Source of the DNA: Bactrocera neohumeralis
Lineage: Eukaryota; Arthropoda; Insecta; Diptera; Tephritidae
Direction: 5' to 3'
NCBI RefSeq assembly: GCF_024586455.1
Contig: NC_065922.1
Coordinates: 36,204,089-36,268,088 of the forward strand
DNA: 64,000 nucleotides
Position 1 is the stretch's first letter. Each line of letters begins with the position of its first letter. Of this stretch, positions 12,263 through 25,150 are shown piece after piece. The notes beneath the pieces were generated by a model. The model was not told the DNA's origin. It saw only the letters and a program-made list of their open reading frames with translations, and searched no databases. A program made the translations under genes and the position numbers.

Positions 12263-14090
12263 TGCGCATTTTGAATTTTTTGGTTTCGACCTATTTTCGG
12301 AACGCCATACAGCATGTTGATGGACAGTTTTCACGTCTTATTTATAAACTCACGTCCTGAACCCACTAATAACATATTTGATGAATATTAGGTCCCCAGC
12401 TATGTACTTATGTTGGGAAGCATCTCTTGTGTGACCTCCACCCGACGTCGTTTTTGCAAGAGATTCAAGTCTTTTGGTACTAGTCTAGCTTTGACACGTT
12501 TCATATTTAAAACTTGTTAAGTCGATCCTTAAGATAGTATTTTGAGATTGTCTGCTGTCTCTGTAATAACAACACAACGATTTTCAAGTACTTTTCGGTG
12601 TTATTCTCATTAACAGAAGTTGGTGGACGACTCGCATTAGGCAAGTTTTCGATGAATTCACGATCTTTGCTTTGTGTCACACATACTCGCTTACTTGTGT
12701 TCGTGATAAAGTAGAGTTCCGAAAATACTTCTAAAACATTTCGAAATATTTCCTACGCGTGATTCTATAGAAAACACAAAATTTCCAGCAGACTCGTTTT
12801 TTAATTTTCTAAGGTAAAAATCGCATTACTTGACATACTGCTACATGGAAAATTGCACCAATATATAAAAAAAAAGTTGTTATCGATTTGGTTTGCGCGA
12901 GCGATTGGTGACCAGTCCAGTTCATATTTGATCAGATCGTGTACCATGTTGCTAGACGAACTAAATTTACAAGAAAAAGTATCAATTCAATACTCCTAAA
13001 ATTTTTGAAGTTTTTGTAAACAAAATTAATAGATATCCATTTCATCAGCAGCGGAAATAATCAAAAATTCTATTGTTCGTAGCAACACCCGAAACTAATA
13101 TTGTGAAAATTGTGTCATGATTTTAAACCAACCATATAATTTTCCAACCAAAATTAATTCAAATCTTTTGCAATCTAAAAATATGTATCAGACACGCTTA
13201 TTCTTAAAGCCTTCAACAGCTTAATTTTTTTTTTAAGTGTAAGCCATGAATTTGTTCAAAACAAATAGTAAATTATCCAAAAGTTTTTAATCGTGTTCAA
13301 TTAAGCGTGCAAATTGAATTAGCGCCGAATTTTATTTACTCAGCTTAATAAATGTGAAATTAGTTATGTAGAAACTACATTATGAAAATATGTAATGTAT
13401 ACACTCTCAAATAAGTCACAAACACACATATAATGCAACTTCAACGAGAACTATTTTGAACTTCATTAACTTCATTAGCTTCATTTAATTTTAATTTTTC
13501 CTGGCAGAGATGCATTTCCTAGCGCTTTTGTGCCGCGAATGAGCGTTTAATTACAATTAGTGCTGTTAATTATGGCAAATGCGCTGTAAATAGGCGTAGG
13601 ATTTTATGATTTTCTCAACACATAATTTATCACTTCATGACAGCATAGCAGCACAATACGAGAATGCATGACATGACTTGGAGAACATAAATACGCCTAC
13701 AAATATTTACAGAATTTAGTTATATATATGTATGTATATGTATATGTACATATTTATGCATATGCTCATTTAATGATGAAATGCATTATTCCACTTATAA
13801 ACCGCAAATTGAATTATTCATTGTTAGTTAGGGAGTGCATTGAACCTTAGATTAATTATTTGTTTGCTTTGTAATTTGGACCATGTTGTTTTCCATAGAC
13901 ATTGACATGGTTTTCTAAAAGCATTCATGAGATAGTTGGGTCAAATTAACCCATTTTAAAACTCATCTGTAAGATGATTTCTGTTGCTAAATCAACCACA
14001 TGAAATGATTTTTTTTTAATCCACTAGTACATAAAACCAAAACAATGCCTTTTATGGCCAAAAGTGTTATATTTAACAAGAAAACACTAA
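12263..14090. other. Intergenic, no gene seen
   Basis: AT-rich, with stops in all frames. A TATATATGTATGTATATG microsatellite lies near 13722-13745. No recognisable element. Confidence 0.35.
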
Positions 14091-14091
14091 C

Positions 14092-14410
14092 TTAGGTTGC
14101 AGCCGAAGTTACAATACCCTGCACAAATACAAAAATTTCATACAAGAACGGGATTTAGACCGCTCAGTTTCTATGGCAACTATATGTATGCCACAGTGGT
14201 CCGATATCAGCGGTTTCGACATATGAGCAGCTTCTTAGAGAGAAGACGAAGTATGCAATTTAGATCTATATCGAGAAAACTGAGAGTCGCGTATACACAA
14301 ATAGTCATAACTAAATCAAGTCAGGTCCTCATGCTGATCATTTATGTAAACATTTCATAAGGTCTCCGACGATTTCCTCTATGTGTTACAGACACAGACA
14401 TGGCAAACTA
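14092..14410 (+). repeat. Dispersed repeat starting at a 'GCAGCCGAAGTTAC' motif
   Basis: It starts with GTTGCAGCCGAAGTTAC and carries GTGGTCCGATATCAGCGG, AAACTGAGAGTCGCGTATA and CATAAGGTCTCCGAC. The same blocks recur in the same order at 18480-18660, and in part at 34960-35260 and 60725-61383. It appears to be a non-coding interspersed repeat. The frame at 14097-14360 is incidental. Confidence 0.65.
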
Positions 14411-14424
14411 GCTATTGGAATTCG

Positions 14425-14510
14425 TCAGAGTGCAGGGCCTTTGGGAATACATGTAATGGAGGAGAGGGCACAATAGACCCAAGGTTGCGGTGCAAGCCCC
14501 ATCTTATCTC
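14425..14510 (+). mobile_element. 3' end fragment of a non-LTR element
   Basis: It contains GAGAGGGCACAATAGACCC, a block also present (reverse-complemented) near 38375 and 39150, where it follows RNase H/zinc-knuckle relics. It is therefore read as the 3' UTR of the same family. Confidence 0.5.
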
Positions 14511-14683
14511 TATGCTACCATATTTCTATACTTATATACCCTGTTCATGATATAAAAAAGAGGAAGAATCTTTAGTAAAAAAAATAATGCATAAAAGAAA
14601 TTAGTTATAAAACTTTTCAGAGGCAGTTATTAAAGTGTTTTATATACTTCTGAATTAAAAAAAATATTTTTTTTTGCATACAT

Positions 14684-15156
14684 TGGGTAGTCGAAAAAGT
14701 CTTTTCGTATTTCTAATTAAACTTCAACTTATTTATTTTATATTTATAATAATAAATAAATAAATAAATATGTACCATTTTGGTCGACCACTTTTTGCCA
14801 TTTTTCCGCTAGAGACATTATTCCATCAGTGTAAATCAAAATTTCGAAATTTTCAGAATGGAGGCGACCAAACCATTGTTGTGCTAAACTTCACAAATTT
14901 TATTGGTGGCTTGCATTCTTCCCTTTTTTATACAAAAATGTCAAAATATAGCGAATTTCTTCATTATTTTCACTCATTTTTGAACAGCTGTAACTTCTTT
15001 TCAACTTCCTCGAAATTAATTTTTTTGGTTAAATGAAGCTTAAAATCTCACCTTTCCAACCCTATATGGTATGACACAATGTGATTACTAGCACTGGAGA
15101 TATACGACAGCAAAACATCTATTGACAAAATACGAAAAGACTTTTTCGACTATCCA
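14684..15156 (-). mobile_element. Internally deleted mariner copy with both terminal repeats
   Basis: Inverted terminal repeats lie at 14684-14712 and at about 15129-15156 and differ by one base near the outer end. On the minus strand, SENNEEIRYIL is followed by AQQWFGRLHSENFEI. The sequence then jumps to TDGIMSLAEKWQKVVDQNG, the extreme C-terminus of the transposase. The whole catalytic region is deleted, so it could move only with transposase supplied from elsewhere. A second copy with almost the same junction is at 55564-56079. Confidence 0.85.
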
Positions 15157-17695
15157 ATATTATAACAAATAGAATGTACACGGATTTGAAAATTTCAAAT
15201 TCACGCGGAAGATCGATTTGGTGATATTAGAGTATTTGTAAAAAAAATTTCCCAATGACGAGGAAAATTTATCCGAAACGACAGGATCGACAGTAAAGGG
15301 CCACTACTTTCGATCATTCACATTGAGCTTTACACCATTCTTAAATTCATAGATTTTGCTTTCAAAGACAGTGATTCTCTAGCTGTAATAAAGAGAAACT
15401 ATTTCAACAATACAATGGATTAATATTGTGGAGGAGCAATGATTTCGGGTAATGATATGTCAGATATCTTGGATAGGCCTGATTGAGGTTCTGCGTTTTT
15501 ACTTCGCTCCCTTTTTCAGTTAACAAATAATTTTAGGATCATATATTACCACTATCATTAGTTTAGAGAAAGGAAAACTTAACCCACGATGATCTCTTCC
15601 TCTGAAGACTGAAATATCCGATATGCGCAGAAGCTTTGCTTGAGTTATGAATTTGGAATGTTTTCTTTTCCAGAGACTTGTATAGACTTTTAAAGTTATT
15701 GCAATCTCACTCTGTACCAGAACTAATTACAATATATAGTCTCAGTGCCGTTTCCAGCTTTCTGGCTTTGCATTAAGTACTTACTTAACAAGCACTTAAC
15801 ACATATTTAAAGAAACCACAACAAAAGTAACGCACTTTTTTTGTGCATCCTAAGTTTGCCACACCCAGCTTAGCCTCAATAGCTTAGAAGTTTCTTTAAG
15901 ACGATTATCCAACACTTTCAGGGGTTGAAGGCACACAAATCAGTGTCAAAAGTCAGATTTGCACAAATATAAGCTATTTTACGACTTTATGCTTTGTCTC
16001 AGACAAATCAAGTTCAACCTACACGCAGTTGTCAACACCTACCCACAAAAGCTATGAATAAAAGTACCCTTCCACCCGCGCACGGCGCGCTAAAGCGTAC
16101 GAGATTGACTAATTTAGAAAAGAAAGGTATGAAAACCAACAATAAGAGGGTGTTGGATGGCAGTCTGCCACGGTGGGGCAGGAGGCGAAATGGGTAATGC
16201 GTGTGCTACTACCGGTGGCACTTCGAAATCACAATCGCTTTTGTCTCACTCGCGGGTAGTCTCGATGACAATTTTGTGGTTTCTTAAACCAAGTCGGCCG
16301 TCCGTGCGTCCGTCCATTTGTTGCTAGGCAGGCAGTCGGTGTCATTACGGCAATTGCACGTGTAGTCAGGCAGTTATTCAAAAGTACCCGTATTAGAATA
16401 GAAAAGCCGAATTAAGATTCATTTTCTTGATGGCGTTGGTGCGGTTGTTGCTGAGTTGCTGGGTTGATGGGGTGCTGGGAGACCGGCGTACTATAATGAA
16501 TGTGAGTGTCGAAATTAACTTGTAAAGTAAGTAGGTTTTATTTTCCTCTTTGGATTTTTTCCTCCCCACATACACATCTTTTTCTCTCTATAGGAAGGTG
16601 GGTGGTAGAAGGCAAGCTTGTTGAAATTATCCGACTATTCATGAAATTGCGAGTGTAAATGCCTGTTTTCAGCTTTTGCTGTCGATTTGATGGAACGAGT
16701 GAGTCGGTGGACGGCCGTGTATTCTGATGCGCCCAGTGATTGAAGCGACATGTCGCTTGCCACCAATTTGTTATCTGTAAAGTGTAATTGTTATTGCTTT
16801 ACCCATGCATTCCCCTCAATCTATACGCTGAAAGGGGCGATGTGGATGTCGACAGTTGGTTTTGGTTTTCCGTATGATTTTTGCTGACGTTTGTGTATTT
16901 TTCAGCATTGCTTGTCGAAATCATTGGTCTTTTTAATGGATTTTTGTCTGCGGCAGCAACAGGAAAATAAATGTAAACAGGCAGCGGAAGCCTGGACGGA
17001 TAGCTGGATGCTGTGATATATGGAAAAAATTTTCCGGTGGAAGAAGACCGAATCAATGTACCGGCCACCGTCACGCCACATCACCGGAAAACATTTTTTC
17101 GTTAACAGGCTGTTGGCTGATGCCTAATAGCTTTGTTAATTAAGAGCATAAAACATATTGATTGCATCTATATACATATATATATATGGGAGACAGATAG
17201 TCAGAGTGCCGGCAGACGTTGGTAAATTTAATCAATTGGGAAATTTATGAGTTCTGTATGAAAATATAATGATTTTTGCAATTTTTACTTTACGAGCGCG
17301 TGTGAAAAATATGATTAAATTGTTTAATAAATTTATCCGAAAAATTATCACTGGTGTCATAAAACTATCAGATTCAGAAAGCAACACTGATTAAGTGACT
17401 TTAGGATATCAATTTCATTGAGTCAATTCACAAATTATCTACACTTGAGGTCTAATTTCAAAATAAATGAGTTGAATTCTAGTGGTTCTCTTTGATAAAA
17501 ATTAAACGAGATTTTCAGGTTTAATACCGTGATGTGATGTTTTCTTGTGTGGATAATTTCCATGAGAAAGTTGAGTTCAAAGAAGACTAAAATCTTTTAT
17601 GTGACAGAAAAACTCTTCAGTTTTATATAAGATCTTGTAAAAATTATGCAGTAAATTGAAGGTTTTTTCACACGGTATAATCCTATAAAACAATT
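15157..17695. other. Intergenic, no gene seen
   Basis: Contains a GC-richer unique patch at about 16000-17100 with no coding pattern. It could be regulatory, but nothing shows this directly. The frame at 15994-16197 does not resemble a known protein. Confidence 0.35.
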
Positions 17696-18190
17696 CGATC
17701 TGCAGAGCTAATCGAGGTAGAATCCTCTATAAGAGTGTACAACTGCTGGCGTACGCCGATGATATTGATATCATTGGCCTCAACAACCGCAACGAAATAT
17801 TTCCTTTCATCAAACAAACAGTCGTCGCACTAGTGACTAGGTTCCCACATCACTGTGGACAACGTCCCGTGTGTTTAACGTGGGTACCTGCTGAGTCATT
17901 TTCAGTACCAATTAGCAGTGTGGAATGGACACACTAACCACCTTGGTAAGGTTCGAGGCCTATCTAAAACCTCTGTCGTACTTTGGGTCCGGTAAACGGT
18001 TGCAATGTAACTCCACAATCTCCACTCTGTTGAAGAGATCAGGTGGAGAAGGACCTGGCTGCACTTGATATCTCGAAGTGGCCCCAAATTGCGAAAAGCA
18101 GAAACGATTGGCGCGCTGTTATAAACTCTGCTATAACCGCTTAAGCGTTGTCTACGCCAATCCGATTTAAGTCAAATACAACTTGTTTAC
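17696..18190 (+). mobile_element. Non-LTR retrotransposon relic with reverse transcriptase YADD box
   Basis: In one plus-strand frame the sequence reads LYKSVQLLAYADDIDIIGLN. YADD (17752-17763) is the catalytic box of reverse transcriptase. The next recognisable block, TKYFLSSNKQSSH, follows in a shifted frame with intervening residues missing. A later part (18030-18140) reads RSGGEGPGCT and NCEKQKRLARCY and matches the tail of the minus-strand relic at 11820-11945. The element is internally deleted and frameshifted. Confidence 0.75.
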
Positions 18191-18479
18191 CATTTTAAAG
18201 ACAATTTCATAACGTTCCCTCATAGCCTTCCCATAGAAACATTCGCCCCTTCTGACAAATAACCTGGTGCCAGGTGGAGATTATACCCAAGTCACTGGAA
18301 AGTCACTAACGAAGTTTGTGCTCATGCGTTGCCCCGATGGAACACAATTCTTCCCCTATTGTCTAATGCCGGTCGCTTCTGGGCGTTTGTTTCCTTAGGA
18401 CGATGCAATTGTTCACAGTATCTTCACTGCGATTCGACCATAACAATTTTCGCATGATGTTTTCGTAAGAGACCAACTT

Positions 18480-18660
18480 TTCATTACCATTCTGCAATTT
18501 AGACATATATCTCAAAAACTAAGGGTCTCGTATATACAGACAGTCATGACTAAATCGACTCAGGTCCTCATGCTGGGCTGATCATTTATGTAAATATTTT
18601 ATAAGGTTTCCGACATTTCCTTCTGGGTGTGGCAAACTACTATAAAACTATTTTCGGGTT
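18480..18660 (+). repeat. Second copy of the dispersed repeat at 14092
   Basis: Shares TATCTCAAAAACTAAGGGTC, TCAGGTCCTCATGCTG and TTATAAGGTTTCCGAC with 14270-14370 in the same order and strand. Confidence 0.6.
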
Positions 18661-20515
18661 AATTCCTGTGCCAAACCAACTCAGCGAGTTTTTTTTATAA
18701 TCAGCCTTATTTAAATAATTCTAAACGACTTTTTGGCAAAGTTTAGCTCCTCCAACGATTTCCTTTATTTGAAGGCCGACAATTGGCCTTCGAGAAGGTG
18801 GTTCACCAGTAACATAAAAATTATCGGTTCGGAATCGTCGAAATTGCTATAGACTGTTACAGCATACCATAAAGTCTATTCACATTTTCAGCCATCGTGC
18901 TTGCGTTTTCGCCTTTATCGAAGAAAAATGTCAAATATTGGATATTTTCTTTTTGCTATGTTGCAATAAAAGAATTGTCTAAGAAGTAGTTTTTGGTATG
19001 AAATCTTATCTTTCTATCTCCATATTGCGTTAAGTTACCCATATTTTCAATTTTTACAACACGAGATACAGATTACTAAAACCATCCTGGAAAAAAATAA
19101 TGGATTTATTTTTACTGGATGGATTTTATGTATGTCTTTTGAGATAAATATGTAAAGAGCAGTAAGTTACATATTCAAAATCCAGCCATAAGATTTTTTC
19201 AGGCTTCCTAGTGAGGATTTTCCAACAAGCAAGACTACAGCCAATCTCTCGTTCTTTACAACAGAACCGATGCATGAAAAAATCTGCTTGAATTTGTCAC
19301 ATTTCATAAAATGTTCCGACCTAATCTAACTTTTTTTTCAAACTATAAAAATCGCAAAATTGTTTTTGTTGTTATGAGTAGAGGTATTTTACGTATTACG
19401 GTTTAATATAAACTAAAATATTATAGTAGTATGCAAATTAAAGTTGATTGGTCTTACAGATATATGTATGTCAAGTATTAAGTTCTCATAACGCATCAAA
19501 TAAGTTACATACCTGAAAAGAATAAGAAAGCATTATTATTTATTGAATAGCAATATTAATAAAAAACTTATGATTTAAAAAATTTAAAAATATATACATA
19601 TATTTTAAATAAAAAAACTAAGGTTTTGCAAAATCAATAAAACAATTTTGAAAACAATAACCCACTAATTGTACAACGAAAGCACTTTTGTGCGCCACAT
19701 CGGAGACAATGCATGCATGTATGTATATATGTAAATACCACGCCCAAAAGAAACATTCAAGTAGTCTACTCGAGATAAGAGTGTCTGGTATATTGCTTGT
19801 GTGCTACAATAAACTGACGAGACGCGCTGCTCTTGAATCCTTGTAACAGTGACGAAATTCAAATGCCACGAACAACTTGTTAGCCGAACAATATGCACTT
19901 GGACAACAATGCGGACACACGTGGCAAAAACACACTGACACACGCCGAACTCATATACATATACGGATCACTCAAGGCCAATAACAATTGTGGGCTTGAT
20001 TTTAATTTTTGCGATAAAGCAAATTACAATGCAGCTAGAATGAGAGTGGATTGGAAAAAAGAACCTGTTGTAAAGTACCGTAAAATAAGCTACAGCTGAT
20101 GATGTCGCTGCTGTAGCTGCTGCTGCAACGCAGGTCAAGGCTAACACGCTGCAACAAGCGACTGGCTCGGGCATGTACGAAGGATAATTGAATGCAAACA
20201 AAGCGGAAAATTGGCTGCAAGGACAATCTGTAGTGCCACGAGACTGCTTGTAGTAGAAGAGTGTGAAAATATTTTGTAATAATGGATTGCTTTATTAAAG
20301 CGTGTCATAACTTGCAGCTCTTAAAGGAATTGCTATAAATTTAACGGTGTTCAATTAGTTTTAAGATTTTCAAAGTAATAAGAATTTTGTTGACAAGACA
20401 CTTCATGGAAAAACGGACTTTCTGTAGCAAATTTATATTGCACTACAATATATTTTCAGAGTAAAAAATATACTAAATATTGAATGTTATTCACAAAATT
20501 ATTTCGAGAGCGAGA
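18661..20515. other. Intergenic, no gene seen
   Basis: AT-rich, with no coding pattern on either strand. Confidence 0.35.
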
Positions 20516-20518
20516 GGC

Positions 20519-20640
20519 TTAAGGGGTTACATTCTCTTGCAAGTCAGAAAAAATATACTTCAAGAAGCAGTGATTCATTTTGAAATATTTTGGATCTCCT
20601 TGATTCCGTAGATGATCTTCAGGAGAACCTCAGAAAAAAG
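20519..20640. repeat. TTAA-flanked repeat, one end
   Basis: TTAAGGGGTTACATTCTCTT at 20519, followed by GCAAGTCAGAAAAAATATAC. The reverse complement of this end closes a repeat at 40255-40289, so both copies belong to one family. Confidence 0.5.
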
Positions 20641-21096
20641 GTGTCTGGTTGTTAGAAGGATTTTTCTGAAGGATTGCTACGTCCAATTTATGGTCGTCAT
20701 AATCGTCCTGAAACCATCGTTGTGCGGTGGAAATGGAAACTGTATCGGATCCATAAACTGCACAAATTTTATTAGCGGGCTTAAGATGCATTTTTGCCTT
20801 TATCGTAGTAGTACTGTAAAATATGCCGTATTTTCTCTTTATTTTGCTCCATGTTTGCGTCACTATAACTCACGAACGTTCATGAAACTTATTAAAAACG
20901 ACAATCAATCAAACATCATAATCGTCCTGTCTGGCTGACCTTCGAACGTGAAATAAGTTCCGTGCTATTGTGCTTATCTCAAAAGGTATAGTCATTGACC
21001 CAAGATGCGACGAATACGCCGGTAGAACTACGCGCCTTCATGAATTGGGCGCCAAACTAGCTTTGAAAAATACCGCAAGACTTTTTGACAAACTAT
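20641..21096 (-). mobile_element. 3'-truncated mariner copy (second mariner family)
   Basis: The terminal repeat lies at about 21066-21096 (AAATACCGCAAGACTTTTTG core). Reading leftward on the minus strand, the sequence encodes EQNKEKIRHILQYYYDKGKN, then a stop TAA, then ANKIC.VYG.DTVSISTAQ and RWFQ. This is the N-terminal helix-turn-helix region of the transposase. Homology to the copy at 22101 ends at RWFQ. The stop sits at the same codon as in the 22101 copy. Confidence 0.8.
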
Positions 21097-22100
21097 TATA
21101 TCGAACGTGAAATTGCAGCAGTAGCAGTATCGGCAGATTTATATTTGAAAACCGTTGAAAATCGGGTTCAGTGTCTGGACTTCTGTAAGCGTGACCGAGG
21201 TGGTAATGCAAAAGAAATCGGGTTCCATACATAATGGCATCGAATGTACTTTCACGCGAATAAAGAATTTCAATGATACCCCTTTGTAGCGCTCTTATTG
21301 AAAAACCCGTTATATATACATACATATGTATATGTAAACAAAAAAATCGGAATTTTGAAATTCACAAGTCCTTAAATAAATAGTCGAATAGACGACTAGT
21401 TAAAGTCAAAAAGTCACGTTTTGCAAACGTTCCAACACCTGAAGACTTTTTAGATCATTAATTCAAAAATTCTTTCGGTTAGACTCCAAAACTATTTTCC
21501 TAATTTCACTTATTTTATTTTTTCATGATCTTATTCATTTTGAATTTTAGGTCTTGTAGATGTATATATGCCATTCATGTTCATACTAAATATAATATAT
21601 ACGGTTTCATGTTTCCATATAGACTTGATTTTTTTGCATTTTACTCTCACTTTTATTTCGCCACTCAGTCACATGACTAATTAATTGCCGCCGCTTGCTG
21701 TCATTTTATACTTGATTGCCAATGTGATTTATGCTCGTTTACAGAGACTTTTCTCTATTTGGCCTGCGATTCAATGACCATTGAAAGGTATTGAGTAAGG
21801 TGCCGACAACAAGCTATGCTGTGCTTAAATGGGCATGCCACTCTAATTAAAAGACGTACTGTTGCACCTCACAGGTTCGTATGTGCGCTTTGATTGATTG
21901 CGATTTTTCCGAAATAATTTTGATTGGAATTAAATCAAAAGTGATTGCGGCTGGGTGGCTCTATCATGGGAACTTGGAAAATGGAGGAATTTAGAAGTAG
22001 TTATGCAACACCTAAGGCTATTTTCTTATTTCTATAAATTCTAGCGACTTCTTCAAAAATCTCATAAAAACTAGGAGCGATAGAGTTATTGGGTATATAT
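21097..22100. other. Intergenic, no gene seen
   Basis: AT-rich with a TACATACATATGTATATG microsatellite at about 21316. No coding pattern. Confidence 0.35.
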
Positions 22101-22644
22101 TAGGTTGTCAAAAAAGTCTTGCGGTATTTTCGCTAATTGGCGCTGAAAGCGCGTAGTTCTAGTTTTATTCGTCGCATCGGGTCATGCTATACCTTTTTGG
22201 AAAGCTCATTTCACGCGCTAACACGTGTTTGATTGATTGTCATTTCTTTTAAGTCGTTCGTGAGTTATAGCGTCGCAAACATGGAGCAAAATAAAGAGAA
22301 AATACGGCATATTTTACAGTACTACTACGATAAAGGCAAAAATGCAACTTAAGCCGCCAATAAAATTTGTCCAGTTTATGGACCCGATACAGTTTCCATT
22401 TCCACCGCACAACGATGGTTTCAACGTTTTCGTTCTGGTGTAGAGGTGGTCGAAGATGCGCCACGCTCCGGAAGGCCTGTCGTCGAAAATTGCGATAAAA
22501 TCGCTGAATTGGTCGAAAGAGACCGACATAGTAGCAGCCGTAGCATCGGTCAAGAGCTGGGCATGAGTCATCAAAAATTCATTTGAATTTCAATAAAAAA
22601 AAAAAAATTCAATAAAAATACCGCAAGACATTTTTGACAACCCA
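22101..22644 (+). mobile_element. Internally deleted mariner copy with both terminal repeats (second family)
   Basis: Terminal repeats lie at 22101-22131 (AGGTTGTCAAAAAAGTCTTG) and 22614-22644. The transposase start is ATG at 22280. The frame runs EQNKEKIRHILQYYYDKGKN, AT, stop (TAA), AANKICPVYG, STAQRWFQRFRSG, EDAPRSGRP and RSIGQELGMSH. It then jumps to the 3' end, ending at about 22587. The DNA-binding half is retained and the catalytic half is gone. Confidence 0.85.
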
Positions 22645-23640
22645 TTATGTATGTACGTCTTGAGTTATAGGGCATATATAAAAAATTGTGTATTTGATTT
22701 GTATTAATTTTCTTCCTTCATATAACATAACCTCACTGAGACACTCTTTTTTGAACATTTCTAAAAAGCGTACAAAAATTGGATCTGGGTCTTAAGATCT
22801 TATATTTCTTCTCGCCATCGCAACCATTTCCATTTAGTCGTGCTTCCCGTGCTAATTTAACATTTCTACAATTTATTGAGACTCTTTTTGTTTTGTTTTT
22901 ATGTTTCACTTCAATGCAACCGAAGGTGTGCCAGTCTGCTTGCCGACTGCAATGTGTCGCTTTATCAACATTTTTGCCATTTTGTTGCAATTCCCATAAT
23001 TTTTGCCATTTCGAGCGATTACTGTGTATGGGAAAAGTCGAATGACACAAAGGCAACTACAACGATTTTCTTAGTTAAATATTTATTTTTCGCCTTATGA
23101 AACGCTCGCAATGCTTCAGTAACTTTAAGTGAAATAATAATCAGCCAAGCAATGTAAGCGGTAAGCAGGTCTCGCAATAATTCCTGCGCCTTTGAATCGT
23201 GCTGTTGTGTAATGAAAAATTTAAATTCCTTTTGCTATCGCAGCTGAGGCGTATTAAGAAAAAGAACTTATTTTGCGGTTTCGCTTCGATAGTTCGATAC
23301 CCTTATCTGTATGTGTTTGTGTGTGAGTAATATTACAGAATTTGAGGTGAAGCACGGTGAAGTCTGAGTCTTTTGTGCGTAAAAAAAAATATTTAGTTTT
23401 GATTGCAACAACAACAATACTTTTCGTGACTAATTGCACAAGAAGCCTCGGTAAGTTTTTCGAGTCAACGGAATATTAAAACGCATTAATTATGAAGTTA
23501 TAAATAAATAAAAATAAATCATGAAATAATTGGTTTGATCGCTTGGGCGCTTTAGCAAAAAACTAAACACAACAACAAAAGAGCAAAAGAAGTGACCATG
23601 ACAACATTTTATATAAATAACAAAGCATTGAAATCCACTT
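22645..23640. other. Intergenic, no gene seen
   Basis: AT-rich unique-looking sequence. The overlapping short frames at 22733-23100 are not protein-like. Confidence 0.35.
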
Positions 23641-23689
23641 CTAATATTCAATATTAAGAAATATAAAAACATTTGCTTAAAGTGGAATA

Positions 23690-24000
23690 AAAAATATAAT
23701 AATAAAATTGTAATTGGAGCAAAAAAAAATATTTTTTCTAGAAAAACGTGTGATTAAAGACAAAAAAAATTAACCGATTAATTAAATTAAAAATTAAATA
23801 ACAATTAAAAGAAATAAATATAGTAAAAGAAATAACAAAACACAAAAAATAATAATATATAAATATAAAAAATGTAATAAAAAAAATAAAATTAAAATAA
23901 AACAATGTATATATTTTAAATAAATTTAAAAAAATTTTATTAAATTAAAAACAAATAATAAAATTAAAAAAAATAAATACTATAATTAATAGGTACTAAA
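23690..24000. repeat. A-rich low-complexity tract
   Basis: About 300 bases made almost entirely of A and T with a strong excess of A on the plus strand, built from AAATAAA/AATTAAA units. Confidence 0.9.
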
Positions 24001-24414
24001 CAAAAAAATATATCCACAAATCCTCCGAGACTTCAGTCGCAAATTCTTAGCATTTAATGATTGAAATATATCTACATACTCAAAGCTCAACCATCGCAAA
24101 TTATTGAATATAAGCATAGGTGTAGCATATCTGTGTATTCTAACATATAAAGTCGTCACTGCTTGATTTTCAAATTGTTTTCTAACAAACTGTCAATCAG
24201 TACTAAGTTTAGACAACATCTTTTTTTATAAAATCACAAAAAATAAATAAAAACAAAACAAATTGCAGACAATTTAGTCCAAAAGTATTTCTCGCGAATT
24301 CCGAACAACTAAGGCTAAGCGTTAGTATTAGTATTAGTAGTGAAATTAATTTTGTGGTACCTTTAAATTTTTGCAAGGAAACGCTAAATTTTAATCAACT
24401 TATTATTGTAAATT

Positions 24415-24730
24415 TTTTACTTTAAATTTTTTTTTTTTTTTTAATTTTTTAAATTTTTTAATGTTTTATTTTTTTAAGTTTTTTTTATAATTTTTTTTTT
24501 AATATTTAAACTTTTTCAGTCATAATAATTTTAATTTTTTTTTTAATTTTAATGTTTTAAATTTATTGTTATTAGTTTTTGTTTATTGCTTTTTTTTATT
24601 ATTTTTTTTTTTTATTTTTTTTTTAACTTTATCTTTAATATTTTAATTTTTTTTTAACGTTTTATAATTTTTTTATTTTTTTGGGTTTATTTTTTATATA
24701 CTTTAAAATTTGTTTAATTATTTATTATGT
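24415..24730. repeat. T-rich low-complexity tract
   Basis: About 315 bases of T runs interrupted by A on the plus strand, mirroring the A-rich tract 415 bases to the left. Confidence 0.9.
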
Positions 24731-24891
24731 ATTGCTTTGAATAAATTAATATATTTATTTAAATCATGGTTAATTTCAATAAAAAGTAATATTATTTCTT
24801 ACAATTATTTTACCTGAATATTTGTTGTTAAAAAAAATATAATTCAACCTTATAGCAATAGTTTTAATACAATTAAGTCAAAATTCGAAAC

Positions 24892-25150
24892 TATGTAGTT
24901 AATGTAATAATAATATACATACATACATATGTATGTACAAAAAAATATAAATAAAAAATTTTATATTATATACATAAAAATATGTAGTTAATGTAATAAT
25001 AATATATTTATAAAAAAAAAATATAATATAAAAAAAATAATTAAAAAATTTATATTATATAAATACAAATAGTTTAATAAATATGTATAAATGCTAAAAA
25101 TTATAAATAAAAATAAGAAAATCAATTAAAAAAGTAAAAAAAAAAATCTG
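24892..25150. repeat. A/T tract with imperfect 89-bp tandem duplication
   Basis: TATGTAGTTAATGTAATAAT occurs at 24892 and again at 24981, followed by similar A/T-rich sequence. Confidence 0.7.

Noticed and set aside
16799..17084. Overlapping minus-strand frames
   Set aside because: Two overlapping frames of equal quality and no motif. Likely chance in a GC-richer patch.
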